Part shown: piece by piece, positions 12,638 to 22,941 of the stretch | Layout of the letters: each line of letters begins with the position of its first letter | How positions within the stretch are numbered: the first letter of the stretch is position 1 | Source: Powellomyces hirtus | Lineage: Eukaryota > Chytridiomycota > Chytridiomycetes > Spizellomycetales > Powellomycetaceae | NCBI GenBank assembly: GCA_025526995.1 | Contig: JAHLKG010000001.1 | Span: forward strand, 1,984,001 to 2,048,000 | Direction: 5' to 3' | Length of the DNA: 64,000 nt | Notes under the pieces: model-generated | Databases searched by the model: none | Told to the model about the DNA's origin: nothing | What the model saw: the letters and a program-made list of their open reading frames with translations, nothing else | Program-made: the position numbers and the translations under genes

Positions 12638-12873
12638 TGCGGGATCTACATCTATGTACGTTTGAGTTTTCGAAAGAGTTAGGGTGCAGCGGAAAGTTGG
12701 CTGTTTGCAGAACTCTCCCGGGCGCGGTTCTGGTTCCGATCGCTTACTTAATCCTTGTCCACCCTCCAAGCCACGCCTCCTGACCCGCCTCACTTCAAAG
12801 CCACCCAGCGGGGTGAAAGCAAAACGGAGGGCTTTTCCTAACACATTCTTCATCCCGAAGGACAACCCACACC
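12638..12873. promoter_or_regulatory. Shared divergent promoter, unknown gene / UPRT
   Basis: These 236 bp lie between divergent starts. No TATA box is obvious. Confidence 0.4.
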
Positions 12874-13858
<985 letters not shown>

Positions 13859-14583
13859 AAATGGACATTATCCATTGCATCACATTGACATCCTTGCATT
13901 TTGGATTTTCTACTTATATATGTTCTATATATGGGATCTGAGCTCCAAAGCTGCCCATTTGTACGCTATGCACACACGCGTCTTAGAAAGGTCGTTCATT
14001 GACGGTAATCCAATGTCTCTGTTGTCTAAGTTGCTCCCCTTCTCGATGCTCGCGAAGGTTCATATTCAGATCCATCTCTGTGTACAACACCACCATCACT
14101 TGTATGATGGAGCCTGTACTGCAGGCTAGGTGACCGCGTGTTCGGCGACGATCACCATTCCAGCGGTCGTTCCAGCGTAGTCAAGGAAGTGTTGTTGGTA
14201 AAGTTGCCGCCTCGGGTCTAACCGATGGATGGATTGACAGCACAAATAAGGTATACCTGGTCTAGTGCACTGTGAGGATCGCAGAATGCCAAAGGCAACA
14301 TCATAGAAAGAATCAAGCGAACCAAGAAGATCAAAGAGACAACAAATGCTTTATTTAAACAAAATGCGTATGTAATCCTGCACACTCCTCTGGATCGAGG
14401 AAGGAGCGGGAGAGAGAGGGGTATATGGTACAAACTCAAAAACGAGATTAATCAAAGCGAGATGCATGAGACTTCACACCCGATAATGTACAGGGGAGTT
14501 TGGATGTGCCAGTGCTGGGGGAAAGGGTGGGGTAGGTATGCTGAATGGTTGCTGAATAGTGGTTGGAGGGTGAAACTGCCAGT
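13859..14583. other. Intergenic, convergent 3' region
   Basis: This lies between the stops of UPRT and the repeat protein. It is probably two 3' untranslated regions with a polypurine patch near 14397-14422. I see no gene. Confidence 0.5.
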
Positions 14584-16362
14584 TTACTTGGCGACAATGA
14601 CTGTCTCGTCGACAACGAACGCGGGCTGGTTGTTGATGACTGCGGGTTGGATGGTGTCAACGACCGCAACAACCTCGGGTTCGGTGGTGGTCGGGGCCTG
14701 CTGGGTAGTAGTAGCAGTAGATCCGTTCAGGCCCACAACGCTGCGAGCAGTGTTGACGGCATTGCCAGCAGCGGTCTGGGCGGTTCCGACAGCGTTCGCA
14801 GCCGTAGACCGAGCGGTTGTGACGGCATTTCCAGCAACGGACTGGGCGGTTCCGACAGCGTTAGCTGCTGTAGAGCGGGCGGTGGTAACGGCGCTTCCAG
14901 CAACATTCTGCGCAGTGCCGACAGCGTGGGCAGCAGTGTTGTAAGCAGCAGTGGCAACCTGAGCAACCTTCTCCTCAACGGCATGGATGGTGTTCACCAC
15001 GGTCTCCTTGGCGTAGTTGTAGGAGTTGGCAGCGACACCAGTTGCAGTGTTAGTAGTGTTGACCGCCGTGTCGCGAGCGGTAGCAGCAGCGTTGGTAGCA
15101 GTGGTAGCGGCCGAGTTGTAGAGCGCCGAGGCCTTTTCTTGGCCAGCGGCAACAACACCGGGTTTCTGCTCACCGGTAGTGGCGTCGACGGAGCGGGCAG
15201 CGGTAGCGTTCTTGGCGGAAGCGATAGCTTCACCGGCCTTTTGCTGGCCAACGTGCGCGTAGGTCTTGGCGGTGTCAACGACAACGTGCGCAACCTCGAT
15301 CGCCTTGTCCTTGACGGCAACGGCAACGTTCTGGGCAGTGGTGGCAGCGTTGCCGATGGTGTTGGCGGTCTTGGCCTGGGCAACCGCGGCGTGCTCGCGT
15401 GTGGTGCTGGCAGTGTCAGCTGCTACATCACGAGTAGCGGTGTAAGCGCTGGCAGCCTTGTCCTGAGCGGTTGTGGAGACATTGGAAGCGGTGGTGGCAG
15501 CGGTATTGTATGTCTCGGCAGCCTTCTGCTGAGCAGTTCCCGCAACGTTGGAGGCGGTTTGAGCGGTAGCATTGTAAGCTCCGGCAGCCTTGTCTTGAAC
15601 GGTTGCGGCAACGTTGGAGGCCGTGGCGGCGGCAGTGTTGTAGGCGTTTCCGGCGGTTGTGGCAGCGGCGTTGTAGCCTTGGGCAGCTTTTTCTTGTGCG
15701 GTCGCGGCAACGTTAGAGGCGGTGGTAGCGGCTGAGTTGTAAGCACCGGCAGCCTTTTGCTGGGCAGTTCCGGCAGCATTGGAGGCAGTGGTGGCAGCGG
15801 CGTTGTAGCCTTGGGCAGCCTTGTCCTGTGCAGTCGCGGCAACGTTAGAGGCGGTGGTAGCGGTAGAGTTGTAGGCACCGACAGCCTTTTGTTGGGCAGT
15901 TCCGGCAGCGTTGGAGGCAGTGGCAGCAGCCGAGTTGTAGGCGCCGGCAACCTTGTCCTGTGCGGTTCCAGCAACGTTGGAGGCGGTGGAAGCCGCCGAG
16001 TTGTAAGCGCCGGCAGTCGTCTCACGGGTCGCTGCTGGGGCGGCAGCCGCGGATGTGGAAGCCGAAGAGTACGCGTCAGCGGCCTTCTCCTGTCCAAGCT
16101 TGGTAGCATGGGTAGCGGAGGAGGCCAGGAGATTCACGGACTCCTTTGCCTTCTGGTACGCGAGGTCGGCCTCGATCTTGGCCTTGTCGCCGTGTGGGAT
16201 AGCTCCGGACTCGGCAGTGGCAGCGACTGGGATGCGTTCATCGACGACGACCTTGCCGACCATGACTTGGTCGCCATGCTCGTGAGCAATGTGTTTGGCC
16301 TCCTCGAGCTTGGCGTCGGCGTCGAGGAATCGGTTCTGGATGTTGTGGTCAGCGGATTGCAT
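14584..16362 (-). CDS. Alanine-rich 22-mer repeat protein, group-3 LEA-like
   Basis: A single intronless frame encodes 592 residues. Residues 1-110 form a charged helical N-terminus (LEEAKHIAHEHGDQV). From about 114 to 307 a 22-residue unit repeats nearly perfectly about nine times, following AYN-S/A-A-x-TASN-V/A-A-x-T-A-Q-D/Q-K-A with a linker AAG. One unit is 33 residues long, so the underlying period is 11. A second block at roughly 474-540 has three copies of another 22-mer (AVGTAQ...TTARSTAAN). The middle is a looser version. No cysteine or tryptophan is seen and there is no signal peptide. An 11-residue period, high Ala/Thr/Lys/Gln and hydrophilicity are typical of group-3 LEA desiccation proteins and of lipid-droplet 11-mer amphipathic helices. 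The function is inferred: stress protection or membrane/droplet coating. Large antisense frames over it are artefacts of the repeat. Confidence 0.9.
   Translation of the reverse strand: MQSADHNIQNRFLDADAKLEEAKHIAHEHGDQVMVGKVVVDERIPVAATAESGAIPHGDKAKIEADLAYQKAKESVNLLASSATHATKLGQEKAADAYSSASTSAAAAPAATRETTAGAYNSAASTASNVAGTAQDKVAGAYNSAAATASNAAGTAQQKAVGAYNSTATTASNVAATAQDKAAQGYNAAATTASNAAGTAQQKAAGAYNSAATTASNVAATAQEKAAQGYNAAATTAGNAYNTAAATASNVAATVQDKAAGAYNATAQTASNVAGTAQQKAAETYNTAATTASNVSTTAQDKAASAYTATRDVAADTASTTREHAAVAQAKTANTIGNAATTAQNVAVAVKDKAIEVAHVVVDTAKTYAHVGQQKAGEAIASAKNATAARSVDATTGEQKPGVVAAGQEKASALYNSAATTATNAAATARDTAVNTTNTATGVAANSYNYAKETVVNTIHAVEEKVAQVATAAYNTAAHAVGTAQNVAGSAVTTARSTAANAVGTAQSVAGNAVTTARSTAANAVGTAQTAAGNAVNTARSVVGLNGSTATTTQQAPTTTEPEVVAVVDTIQPAVINNQPAFVVDETVIVAK
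14742..14940 (-). repeat. C-terminal 22-residue coding repeats, three copies
   Basis: Three tandem 66-bp units encode AVGTAQ-x-x-AG-x-AV-x-TARS-x-x-x-x. The first two copies differ by only two residues; the last one decays. They belong to the repeat protein. Confidence 0.8.
15440..16022 (-). repeat. Main 66-bp coding repeat block
   Basis: About nine units of 66 bp, one expanded to 99 bp, encode the AYN...TAQDKA 22-mer. DNA identity between units is high, which points to recent expansion or gene conversion. Confidence 0.85.
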
Positions 16363-16520
16363 TGTTGTGTATGTAATGTGATGATGTTGGGGAAGTGGTA
16401 TAGACGAGCGAGAGAGAGAGATTGTGTTGAGCTCGTGTAAGAGAGGGTGAGTAGATATGCGTTTGTGTTTGTTGTGTGTTTTCAGATTGTCTTGATAGGG
16501 GGGAGGGAGAGTGCCAGGTC

Positions 16521-16528
16521 ATTTTATA
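16521..16528 (-). promoter_or_regulatory. TATA box of the repeat-protein gene
   Basis: TATAAAAT on the minus strand lies about 160 bp upstream of the start at 16362. It is a close consensus TATA element, consistent with an inducible gene that has a leader of roughly 130 nt. Confidence 0.55.
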
Positions 16529-16851
16529 GCAGCAGGAGCGAGGGGGGGCCAAGCGAGAGAGAGAGAGAATACGCATTACCATCATCCTATCTAACCATGA
16601 CGGCATAGACGGCCCTAACGCGCGCGCACTACATCACCTTCCCTCACTCACTCGCTACACACCCGTACGTATGTCGATAACTGAACATACATACATCATA
16701 TCCATCCATTCGTTCGTTCTGTCTCTTTCCCACTATGATGATGATGATGTCCACAAGTGCGAAGTGTGAAGAGTGTGAAAAGTGAGGTGGCTCGTGTCAA
16801 TGACATCACCCACATAGTCATCCATGCTTATTCTGATTTGTGCGTCATGTC

Positions 16852-16860
16852 ATGAGTCAT
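16852..16860. promoter_or_regulatory. Palindromic ATGAGTCAT bZIP site
   Basis: This is a perfect Gcn4/AP-1 consensus in the shared spacer upstream of the repeat-protein gene. Such sites bind bZIP regulators of amino-acid starvation or oxidative stress; action on either gene is inferred. Confidence 0.4.
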
Positions 16861-16950
16861 CCTTTATCATCATCAGATGCTTCTTTTGTCAGTTAATACG
16901 TCATCCTCCCTTGGGACCTAGAATAAGAGATGCTGCGATAAGGATAATGA

Positions 16951-16960
16951 TGACTCAGCA
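16951..16960. promoter_or_regulatory. TGACTCAGCA bZIP site
   Basis: This second AP-1-like core, extended by GCA, lies about 90 bp from the first. Two such sites within 110 bp are unlikely to be pure chance but remain unproven. Confidence 0.35.
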
Positions 16961-17272
16961 ATGTCTATAAATAGCACTGTAAGCCGTCTGTGGCTTGCGC
17001 CAAAACAAACTCCGCCGCCGCCTCTGTTACCATCTCGAAAATGGATGGGCGCCTCTTCCGCCGCCAATTTTAGGCCTCGATTGGATTTGGCTGTAGTAGC
17101 GGGCGGGCCAGAGGGAAGAGTTCTGGGCGACAACAGGTGTCCTCGCCAGAAATAGGAACGATACCCTAGTTTCGGATTTCAACGAGGGCCAAAACTAAAG
17201 CGGTGCCATTTTGACCGCACGACAGTTTACAGATAAGTTTCCCTTCGAAAGGCGGGTTCCTTCTGATATGCA

Positions 17273-17278
17273 TATATA
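17273..17278 (+). promoter_or_regulatory. TATA box of the GPI-protein gene
   Basis: TATATA lies 77 bp before the start at 17355, a normal position for a short-leader fungal promoter. Confidence 0.45.
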
Positions 17279-17354
17279 GCACAGAGCATGCCCCCCTCTT
17301 CTCCTCTTCACCCTTGCCAATAGTTAACAAATTCGCACGTCATTCAGCCGAGCC

Positions 17355-18038
17355 ATGCTCCTGTTTACCATTTCAGCGGCCTTCTTACTTCTTGCGTCGC
17401 CAGGCGCGATAGCAGCAGCAACACCAGCTGCGGCAACCTCTTCTTCTTTTACCAACTACACCGAAGTCGCCGCCAAGTACGCGAGCCTCTGTAGAACCAC
17501 CATCGAATCCCACATCCCGATCTCGAACTGCGGCCTCATTAGCACATCTTTCGGAGGCCTCGGGATCGGGCAATGCAAATCGGTATGCAACGAAACAACC
17601 CAGTACTACTACGTCAACACTCCCGGCATGGTCTCTTCACCACCCGTGGTCATCCCCCGCCGCGACCTCCTTGCGAACGCCACAGCGGTCACGTACACTG
17701 GTGACGACACCGAAAGCTTGGTACGGTCGTTAGTGCATGACCGCTGTGCGAGGCAGAGAACGAATGTGACACAGAAAGCCACGTCTTTTATGGACGATTT
17801 ACCAAAGGTGGGAAAGGTGCTGGCGTGGTGTATTGTGGAAGACAAGGAAACCCCGATTGAGGGATATCCGAAACTCGAGTTTGTGAACCAGGCGGATGTG
17901 GTCCGGGATGTGGCCACCCCGACACCCACGCCGGTTGCTCCGGCCAATGGACAGAGCGTCCCGAATGGCGAGATGCGTCTTGTTATCAATGTGGCTGGTA
18001 CCCTCGTAATCATGCTAAGCCTATTGTCGATAGTATAA
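17355..18038 (+). CDS. Secreted, probably GPI-anchored small cysteine-containing protein
   Basis: An intronless frame encodes 227 residues. A clear signal peptide (MLLFTISAAFLLLASPGAIA) is followed by an Ala/Thr/Ser stretch. The mature part has six or more cysteines (CRTT, SNCGL, GQCKSVC, DRCA, AWCIV) and several N-glycosylation sequons (NYT, NET, NAT, NVT). Near the end come a Pro/Thr linker TPTPTPVAPANGQ and a terminal hydrophobic helix preceded by small residues, the pattern of a GPI-attachment signal. It is therefore likely a cell-wall or plasma-membrane surface protein. I do not recognise the cysteine pattern as a named family. Confidence 0.75.
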   Translation: MLLFTISAAFLLLASPGAIAAATPAAATSSSFTNYTEVAAKYASLCRTTIESHIPISNCGLISTSFGGLGIGQCKSVCNETTQYYYVNTPGMVSSPPVVIPRRDLLANATAVTYTGDDTESLVRSLVHDRCARQRTNVTQKATSFMDDLPKVGKVLAWCIVEDKETPIEGYPKLEFVNQADVVRDVATPTPTPVAPANGQSVPNGEMRLVINVAGTLVIMLSLLSIV

Positions 18039-18213
18039 GTCTCTAAATCGCACATAGAAGCGAGAAACAGAATAGAGATAGATAATTACTAGAAAGCTAG
18101 AAAGATAAATAAACGTCAGGTTGCGCAAGAATGATCGCATTAATTTGACTCCTTCTTAGAACGAGACTATCAACTTCCTTCCTAACAACACCGGCACCTT
18201 CCCCCCGCCATTC
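18039..18213. other. Short convergent spacer
   Basis: These 175 bp separate the stops of the GPI-protein gene and the Cache gene. They are AT-rich with polyadenylation-like AATAAA text near 18106. Confidence 0.4.
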
Positions 18214-20642
18214 CTAAGCGATGTGACTTGAGCTGACATTATCGGCCAAATGGCGTCCGGAATTGTTGGGCCCTTGCGGTTGATTATACCCTCTCTTTCC
18301 ACCGCTCGCGCTGTGGAGGTCCTTGTTGGATCTTAGCGCGCCGGCGAACGCCGAGATCATTTGTCGGAACACGAATTGAAGCTTGTTGAGTTCGGTCAAG
18401 CGGGAGGCGTTTTTGGCGTCTTCGTCGGTCAAGTGGGCAAAGTTGAATTTGGTAGCCTATGGAATAGGAGAGTAAGATTTGAGAGAGGGTTGATTTAATC
18501 AAGAATATGTGCATGTGGTGGGAAAAGACGGATGGGGCAGCTCACCTTCAGCATGGACGCTTCCAAGGCCTTGAACGGACGCAAGAGCATGAGGTAGACA
18601 AATGAGACGATGGAGAGGAATCCAGCCAGGATGAATGCTGTTGTAATGAGAGCAGAATTGCGGATGCTTTCCTTGATATTATCGCCAAACGCTGTCGTCA
18701 TTTGTGTCAAGGTAGCTAGAGAAATCGGGACAGAGAGCAAGTAGTTAGTTCGTCAGCAACCAAGAATCCCACGACTGAGAAACCAACTTTGCAAGCGCAT
18801 CTACCAGTATAATACTCGGCGTCTCTCCCGACCACAATCATCACATTGAAAGCCGGCTCCGCATCTGGATTTCCACTCTGTCCCACCCTCTCGAAGCGCT
18901 TGAACGTAAACCAATAATCCTCATCCTCGAAAATCCTTTCTGGAGTTCCCGCACCCACTCTTTCACTCAACCTTGCAAAGGTCCCTTTCACAAACGGATC
19001 CACACTACTGCCGGCCGTGACGACATTTCCCGTAGTTATGTCCGACATGCGTTCGTTGGTCGAGGTGGCGAGCAAGCGGGACTGGGCGTCAACCATGTAG
19101 CAGATGCCCCCGTCGGCTTGCATCATGCCCTGAATGAAGAGGCTGAGCGGTTGGAGAGAGACGTTGAGGTAGAAAACCCCGGCCACCCGCCCGGGAATGA
19201 CTTTCGAGTAGATGGGTTTCACGAGACTGATGCCGATCATGCCTCTGGTGAAGGGGAAGGGGTCTGTCCATATCTATATACGCACATGAAACCCCGAGGT
19301 GAGAAAATGGTGTCGCTTGACAAACCAACCAACAAGTAGTGCAAACGTCTGGACCCGGTTCCCTTCGCCGTTCTCCCGCAGTTTCGTCTCATCTTATCTT
19401 ACCGTTGCATTCGCAATAGTGGCATTGCGATACCAATCGCGCGTTCGGAAATCATAAGGCTTCTCCGTATTCTTGGCCCCCAATTTTCCATCCATCCCTA
19501 CGGCGTAGTAGGCTTTGGTGCCGGGCGTCGTGGCGGTAAAGTCGCACATGGTGCAGGTGGCGTTGGCGTTGAGCATAATTTCAGATTGGAGGCTTCCGTT
19601 ATCTGTGGTGGGGGGCGAAAGCAGAAGATTGGTAAAGAATACATACGTCGCTCGCGAAAAGCACCCGCAGATCCGCCATTGTTTAGACTGCGACCGCCTC
19701 AACTGCTTACCGTCGCGAATGATGGACACGTACGTGCCCAGCTCTTCGTCCGCGTACCCCATGCCGCTGATATACGAATACAGCATCAACTGCAATTCAG
19801 CAGAAACAATCACAAACATTCAGGAAGACTCGATTAGCAAAACTTGTCCCCAGTCTTTCAGCACCAAAGCCTTCACCAAAGCCTTACATTTTCGAAAAAG
19901 AAATTGATCTTTTCATCTAAGCGGGTGCGTGGGAAGGTCCCGTCGGCCTGCAGACGCTGAGTGAGGTGTAGCAGCATATCGTTGTTTTCCAAGTTTTGGC
20001 CTGCCGCCACAGAGCAGAATGAATAGTGATATTAGCAGCCGGTCGTCTTGCTAAAAAGGCAGTTTCTGTTGAAGCTCATACCAAGTGACGTATACACTCG
20101 GTCGCCTGATTGCTTTTTACCCGAAAAAACAAGGATGGTTTTGTGCTTATTTCTTCTTTACTCAGGCTGGTTGTTCGAGCAAGAAAGAATCGCTGACCTT
20201 CAAAAGGGCATTTGCAAGGGTTTTGATAGCGGAGCCTGCTCTGTCGATCGAAAAGGTTTTGAGCGACTCTTCCGAGTTGACCCACACAAGGGTGACCGCG
20301 ATGCCAATAGCGGCAAAGCTGTGAGGCCGCCAACAAAAGGGCATGGGCAAAAGAAACAGATTAGCAAACGAACAACCACAGACTGCAACGAGCAGAATCA
20401 TCACGGGTCCAACATCATTGGAAAGTTCATATACATGGGGGGTTTTCCTTCCTTTTTTTTTCTCCTTACATGAATCCCAACAAGGTCGGCAACGCAACCG
20501 ACAGTCTGACTGTCGACTTACTCCCAAATTTCTCGTTCTCTGCATCAATTTGGAGCCGGTTTCCCTTTTGCGAGTTGGGATCCAGTTCCTTCCGACTGCT
20601 GGATCCTTTACTCAACATGTCGCGGCTGACACTGGCAGACAT
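18214..20642 (-). CDS. Double-Cache transmembrane sensor without an output domain
   Basis: Nine exons (20642-20470, 20318-20198, 20112-20082, 20000-19888, 19789-19711, 19602-19403, 19273-18805, 18715-18546, 18456-18214) join in phase to 532 residues. A polar cytosolic N-terminus leads into a first membrane helix formed across exons 1 and 2 (LSVALPTLLGF then IFAAIGIAVTLVWV). The extracellular region, about 80-400, is of the double-Cache type: the FRTRDWYRNA motif followed by PIYSKVIPGRVAGVFYLNV is the typical Cache ligand-pocket sequence. A second helix at about 416-442 is followed by a HAMP-like segment and a short polar tail. No kinase, cyclase or response domain follows. Cache sensors bind small ligands; here signalling would need a partner. 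One exon is only 31 nt and uses a weak acceptor, chosen because it restores the phase. Confidence 0.85.
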
Positions 20643-20668
20643 TGGGTGCTGATGATGTGTGAGTACTG

Positions 20669-20671
<3 letters not shown>

Positions 20672-20699
<28 letters not shown>
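20672..20699. repeat. TG dinucleotide microsatellite
   Basis: Fourteen TG units lie just upstream of the Cache sensor start. Confidence 0.9.
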
Positions 20700-20702
<3 letters not shown>

Positions 20703-22179
20703 GTAGTGCGGGCTGATGTCTCCTGTCGAACTACTTGCAGCGGCTCTTTCCTGCCTATTGTAGTTAGTCCCCTTTATTGGCCACGAGAGACAGTTTTATA
20801 TTTAGTGGCGTTGTCGTTAACTTCAACCAGTTCTTATTCGCCTCGCTGATATTATCTGGTAGCACCTGGGCTACGCATTAGAAAAGTGGTACGGGGTATT
20901 GGATATTATGACGCGTTGCAAAAAGTGTGTTGGGACAAAGCATTTATCCCCGTCCCGTGGGGGGCAAACCAGTTGACGACATCGGGCCCCGGGTGGGGTA
21001 GAGTGGGACGCAACATGTGTCAACCTAAAACTTTAGATACTGCAGAGTTCTTACCATATTTGAGCCGGAGAGTTCCTTAATGACTTTATCAATACTACCG
21101 AATGTATGGCACCGCGTTTGGGCTTACGAGATGCTATATCTTTAGGCCCCGTTTAGCTCAGCCCGCCCTCCGCTTGCGCCTTCTGGGATGTTAGATGCAA
21201 TTCTGGTTGTGCTTGAGGGTGTCTCCGGCGCAGAAGATTCCAAGCCAAGTCCTTGCAACGGCGAGTATGATTTTGCTGTTTTCCAGTTGTGTGACGGATA
21301 TGGGCTTGGTGATGGGGTGGGCACATTCGTGGAGGATGGAGATGCACCAAATCGACAGCTGTTAGAAAATATAGTTAATAAGCAGAGAGCGGGCAGCTGG
21401 TTTCAGCACTAGACGAGACAGCCACCATGCGTAGCAGCCGTACTAATTGCTTTTTGAGGGCTCGAAAGAAGTCTAAGTTAAAGCTTTGAAAGTGACGCCA
21501 GCAAGGCAAGGGCAATGCAAAACAAAATGATACTCTTCAAATGGGCGGGCGGGCAACTATCATGCGTCTCTTCTGAGCAAAGATTAGCATACACATCGAA
21601 GATGTTCTGCGAAGACCCAAACTTTTGATACAAGACTATTACCGAGGTAGGATCTCTACCACGCACACAGATCCATTCTTCCCATCCATCCTTCATTGTT
21701 GTTTAGATCACGTATGAACGGAGGGATGGATCCTCTGCGTGACACAACGTTTGATAACACGCAAACGAACATGAGCGTGGTTAGGGTTAATGATGTCTTC
21801 CTCCCGTTCCTCTATTTCTTCATTTCGTCTACAATTCCCTGCTCCCACATCATACTCAGAGATAACCTCGATCTCAAGATGCCCCGATGGACTTTCTACA
21901 TGTGCGCTGCTTCTGATCGCCGCCCCCCATATTCGTCTCGGCCCCAGGCAGCGGGGCGTTGCCCCAAACAACCGCTGCACTGTGCCCCACCATGATGCTG
22001 TTCCCCCATAGCAATACTGATGGTACCAGCATCGACTGCGCATCTGCAGATGTCCAACGCGGTTATGTATAGTCGCATCATGTCATATCATTTCTCTATC
22101 CATGGTCTCTTTCGCTTCTGTGCAAATTCTTAATTCTTGATATTTGACTCCCTAATCTTTTTTCCCGACAATGGCGTGT

Positions 22180-22440
22180 GCTGAGCCAGCAACCCTTTCG
22201 CCGACTTCGCTGGCATCTGCAACCAGGAGCCTCATGGAAGTGATTGCGTTAGTCGTACCCAATTTACCACTACCTGCAACGCCGCGAGTTCGAGGCCGCA
22301 TCCTGCGCCGGTACAATCAAAGGTCCCACTGACCCCGTCAACGCGGCTGATACGCAGTACTGTAGCCGTAAAGACTTCATCCTTCATCTGGTCCACCGCC
22401 ATCTTTGTTCCAACCAGTGGAAGCGTCGCACTGCTGTCGC
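22180..22440 (+). pseudogene. Possible frameshifted relic of a secreted-type protein
   Basis: Two adjoining frames read like protein with spaced cysteines. One covers about 22185-22290 (NPFADFAGICNQEPHGSDC) and the next covers about 22285-22440 (FEAASCAGTIKGPTDPVNAA). A single-base shift near 22288 would join them. There is no start codon with a signal peptide in the right frame. It may be chance; the evidence is only protein-like composition. Confidence 0.2.
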
Positions 22441-22941
22441 ATCTGTTTCGTTGCGGCTCAGGCTACTGCTGCGGCTGACGCGACAACTTGTTATATGTCA
22501 AGTAACAAAGAAATAGATTCTAACATAACATGGCATGATATCTATATTAAAAAAAAGATTGGTATCGAAAACTTTCTTGAAATCATTTGCAAAAATACTT
22601 AGGCAAACTCAAAGTTATTGAGTTTTTAAGTAAAATATCTTAAATACAAATTAAAGTACAGTTTATATGAAATATTCATTTTTATAGAAATAGAGTTGAA
22701 AAACATCACACGTCCACTCTCTTCCTTTTATCCGCTCCTCCTGCTTGCCTCCAACTCTACAAAGAAACGTGTAGAGTTGTCAATTACAGTAACTAGTTAG
22801 CCCATGTGATTATATTTGCTTGATGAAGCAGTTGGGATTCACGCCTCGTGCTGGTTGTGGCGTGTCACAGAGCGCGTCCCCAAATAGGAAGAGCATCTTG
22901 GACAGCATTGTATCAACATCACTTTATATCACATTACCAGA

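Larger units (their letters stand above)
16363..17354. other. Divergent intergenic region with putative bZIP sites
   Basis: This 992-bp spacer separates the repeat-protein gene from the GPI-protein gene. It holds both TATA boxes, an ATG-trinucleotide run near 16735-16750, purine-rich stretches resembling stress elements (AGGGG) near 16498, and two AP-1/Gcn4-type sites. A 64-residue open frame at 16961-17155 is not supported. Confidence 0.5.
20643..22941. other. Gene-poor region with a TG microsatellite
   Basis: This 2.3 kb stretch is the longest without a supported gene. It contains a TG run at 20672-20699, an AT-rich block at about 22540-22700, and a possible decayed coding fragment at about 22180-22440. 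Open frames such as 21188-21412 and 21708-22043 lack any recognisable feature. No transposon ends or tRNA were found by eye. Confidence 0.5.

Noticed and set aside
14742..16022. CRISPR-like regular repeats
   Set aside because: The units are contiguous coding 66-mers with no unique spacers, and the genome is eukaryotic.
14563..16440. Large antisense frames (14563-15735 and 15757-16440 on plus; 15423-16109 on minus) that look like Gly/Ser- or Pro/Leu-rich proteins
   Set aside because: They are frame shadows of the 66-bp repeats; repeats without stops stay open in several frames.
21129..21160. TTTAGCTCAG resembling a tRNA A box
   Set aside because: No matching B box or cloverleaf arms downstream.
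21778..21792. TTAGGG-like text suggesting telomeric sequence
   Set aside because: A single copy only, in the interior of the window.
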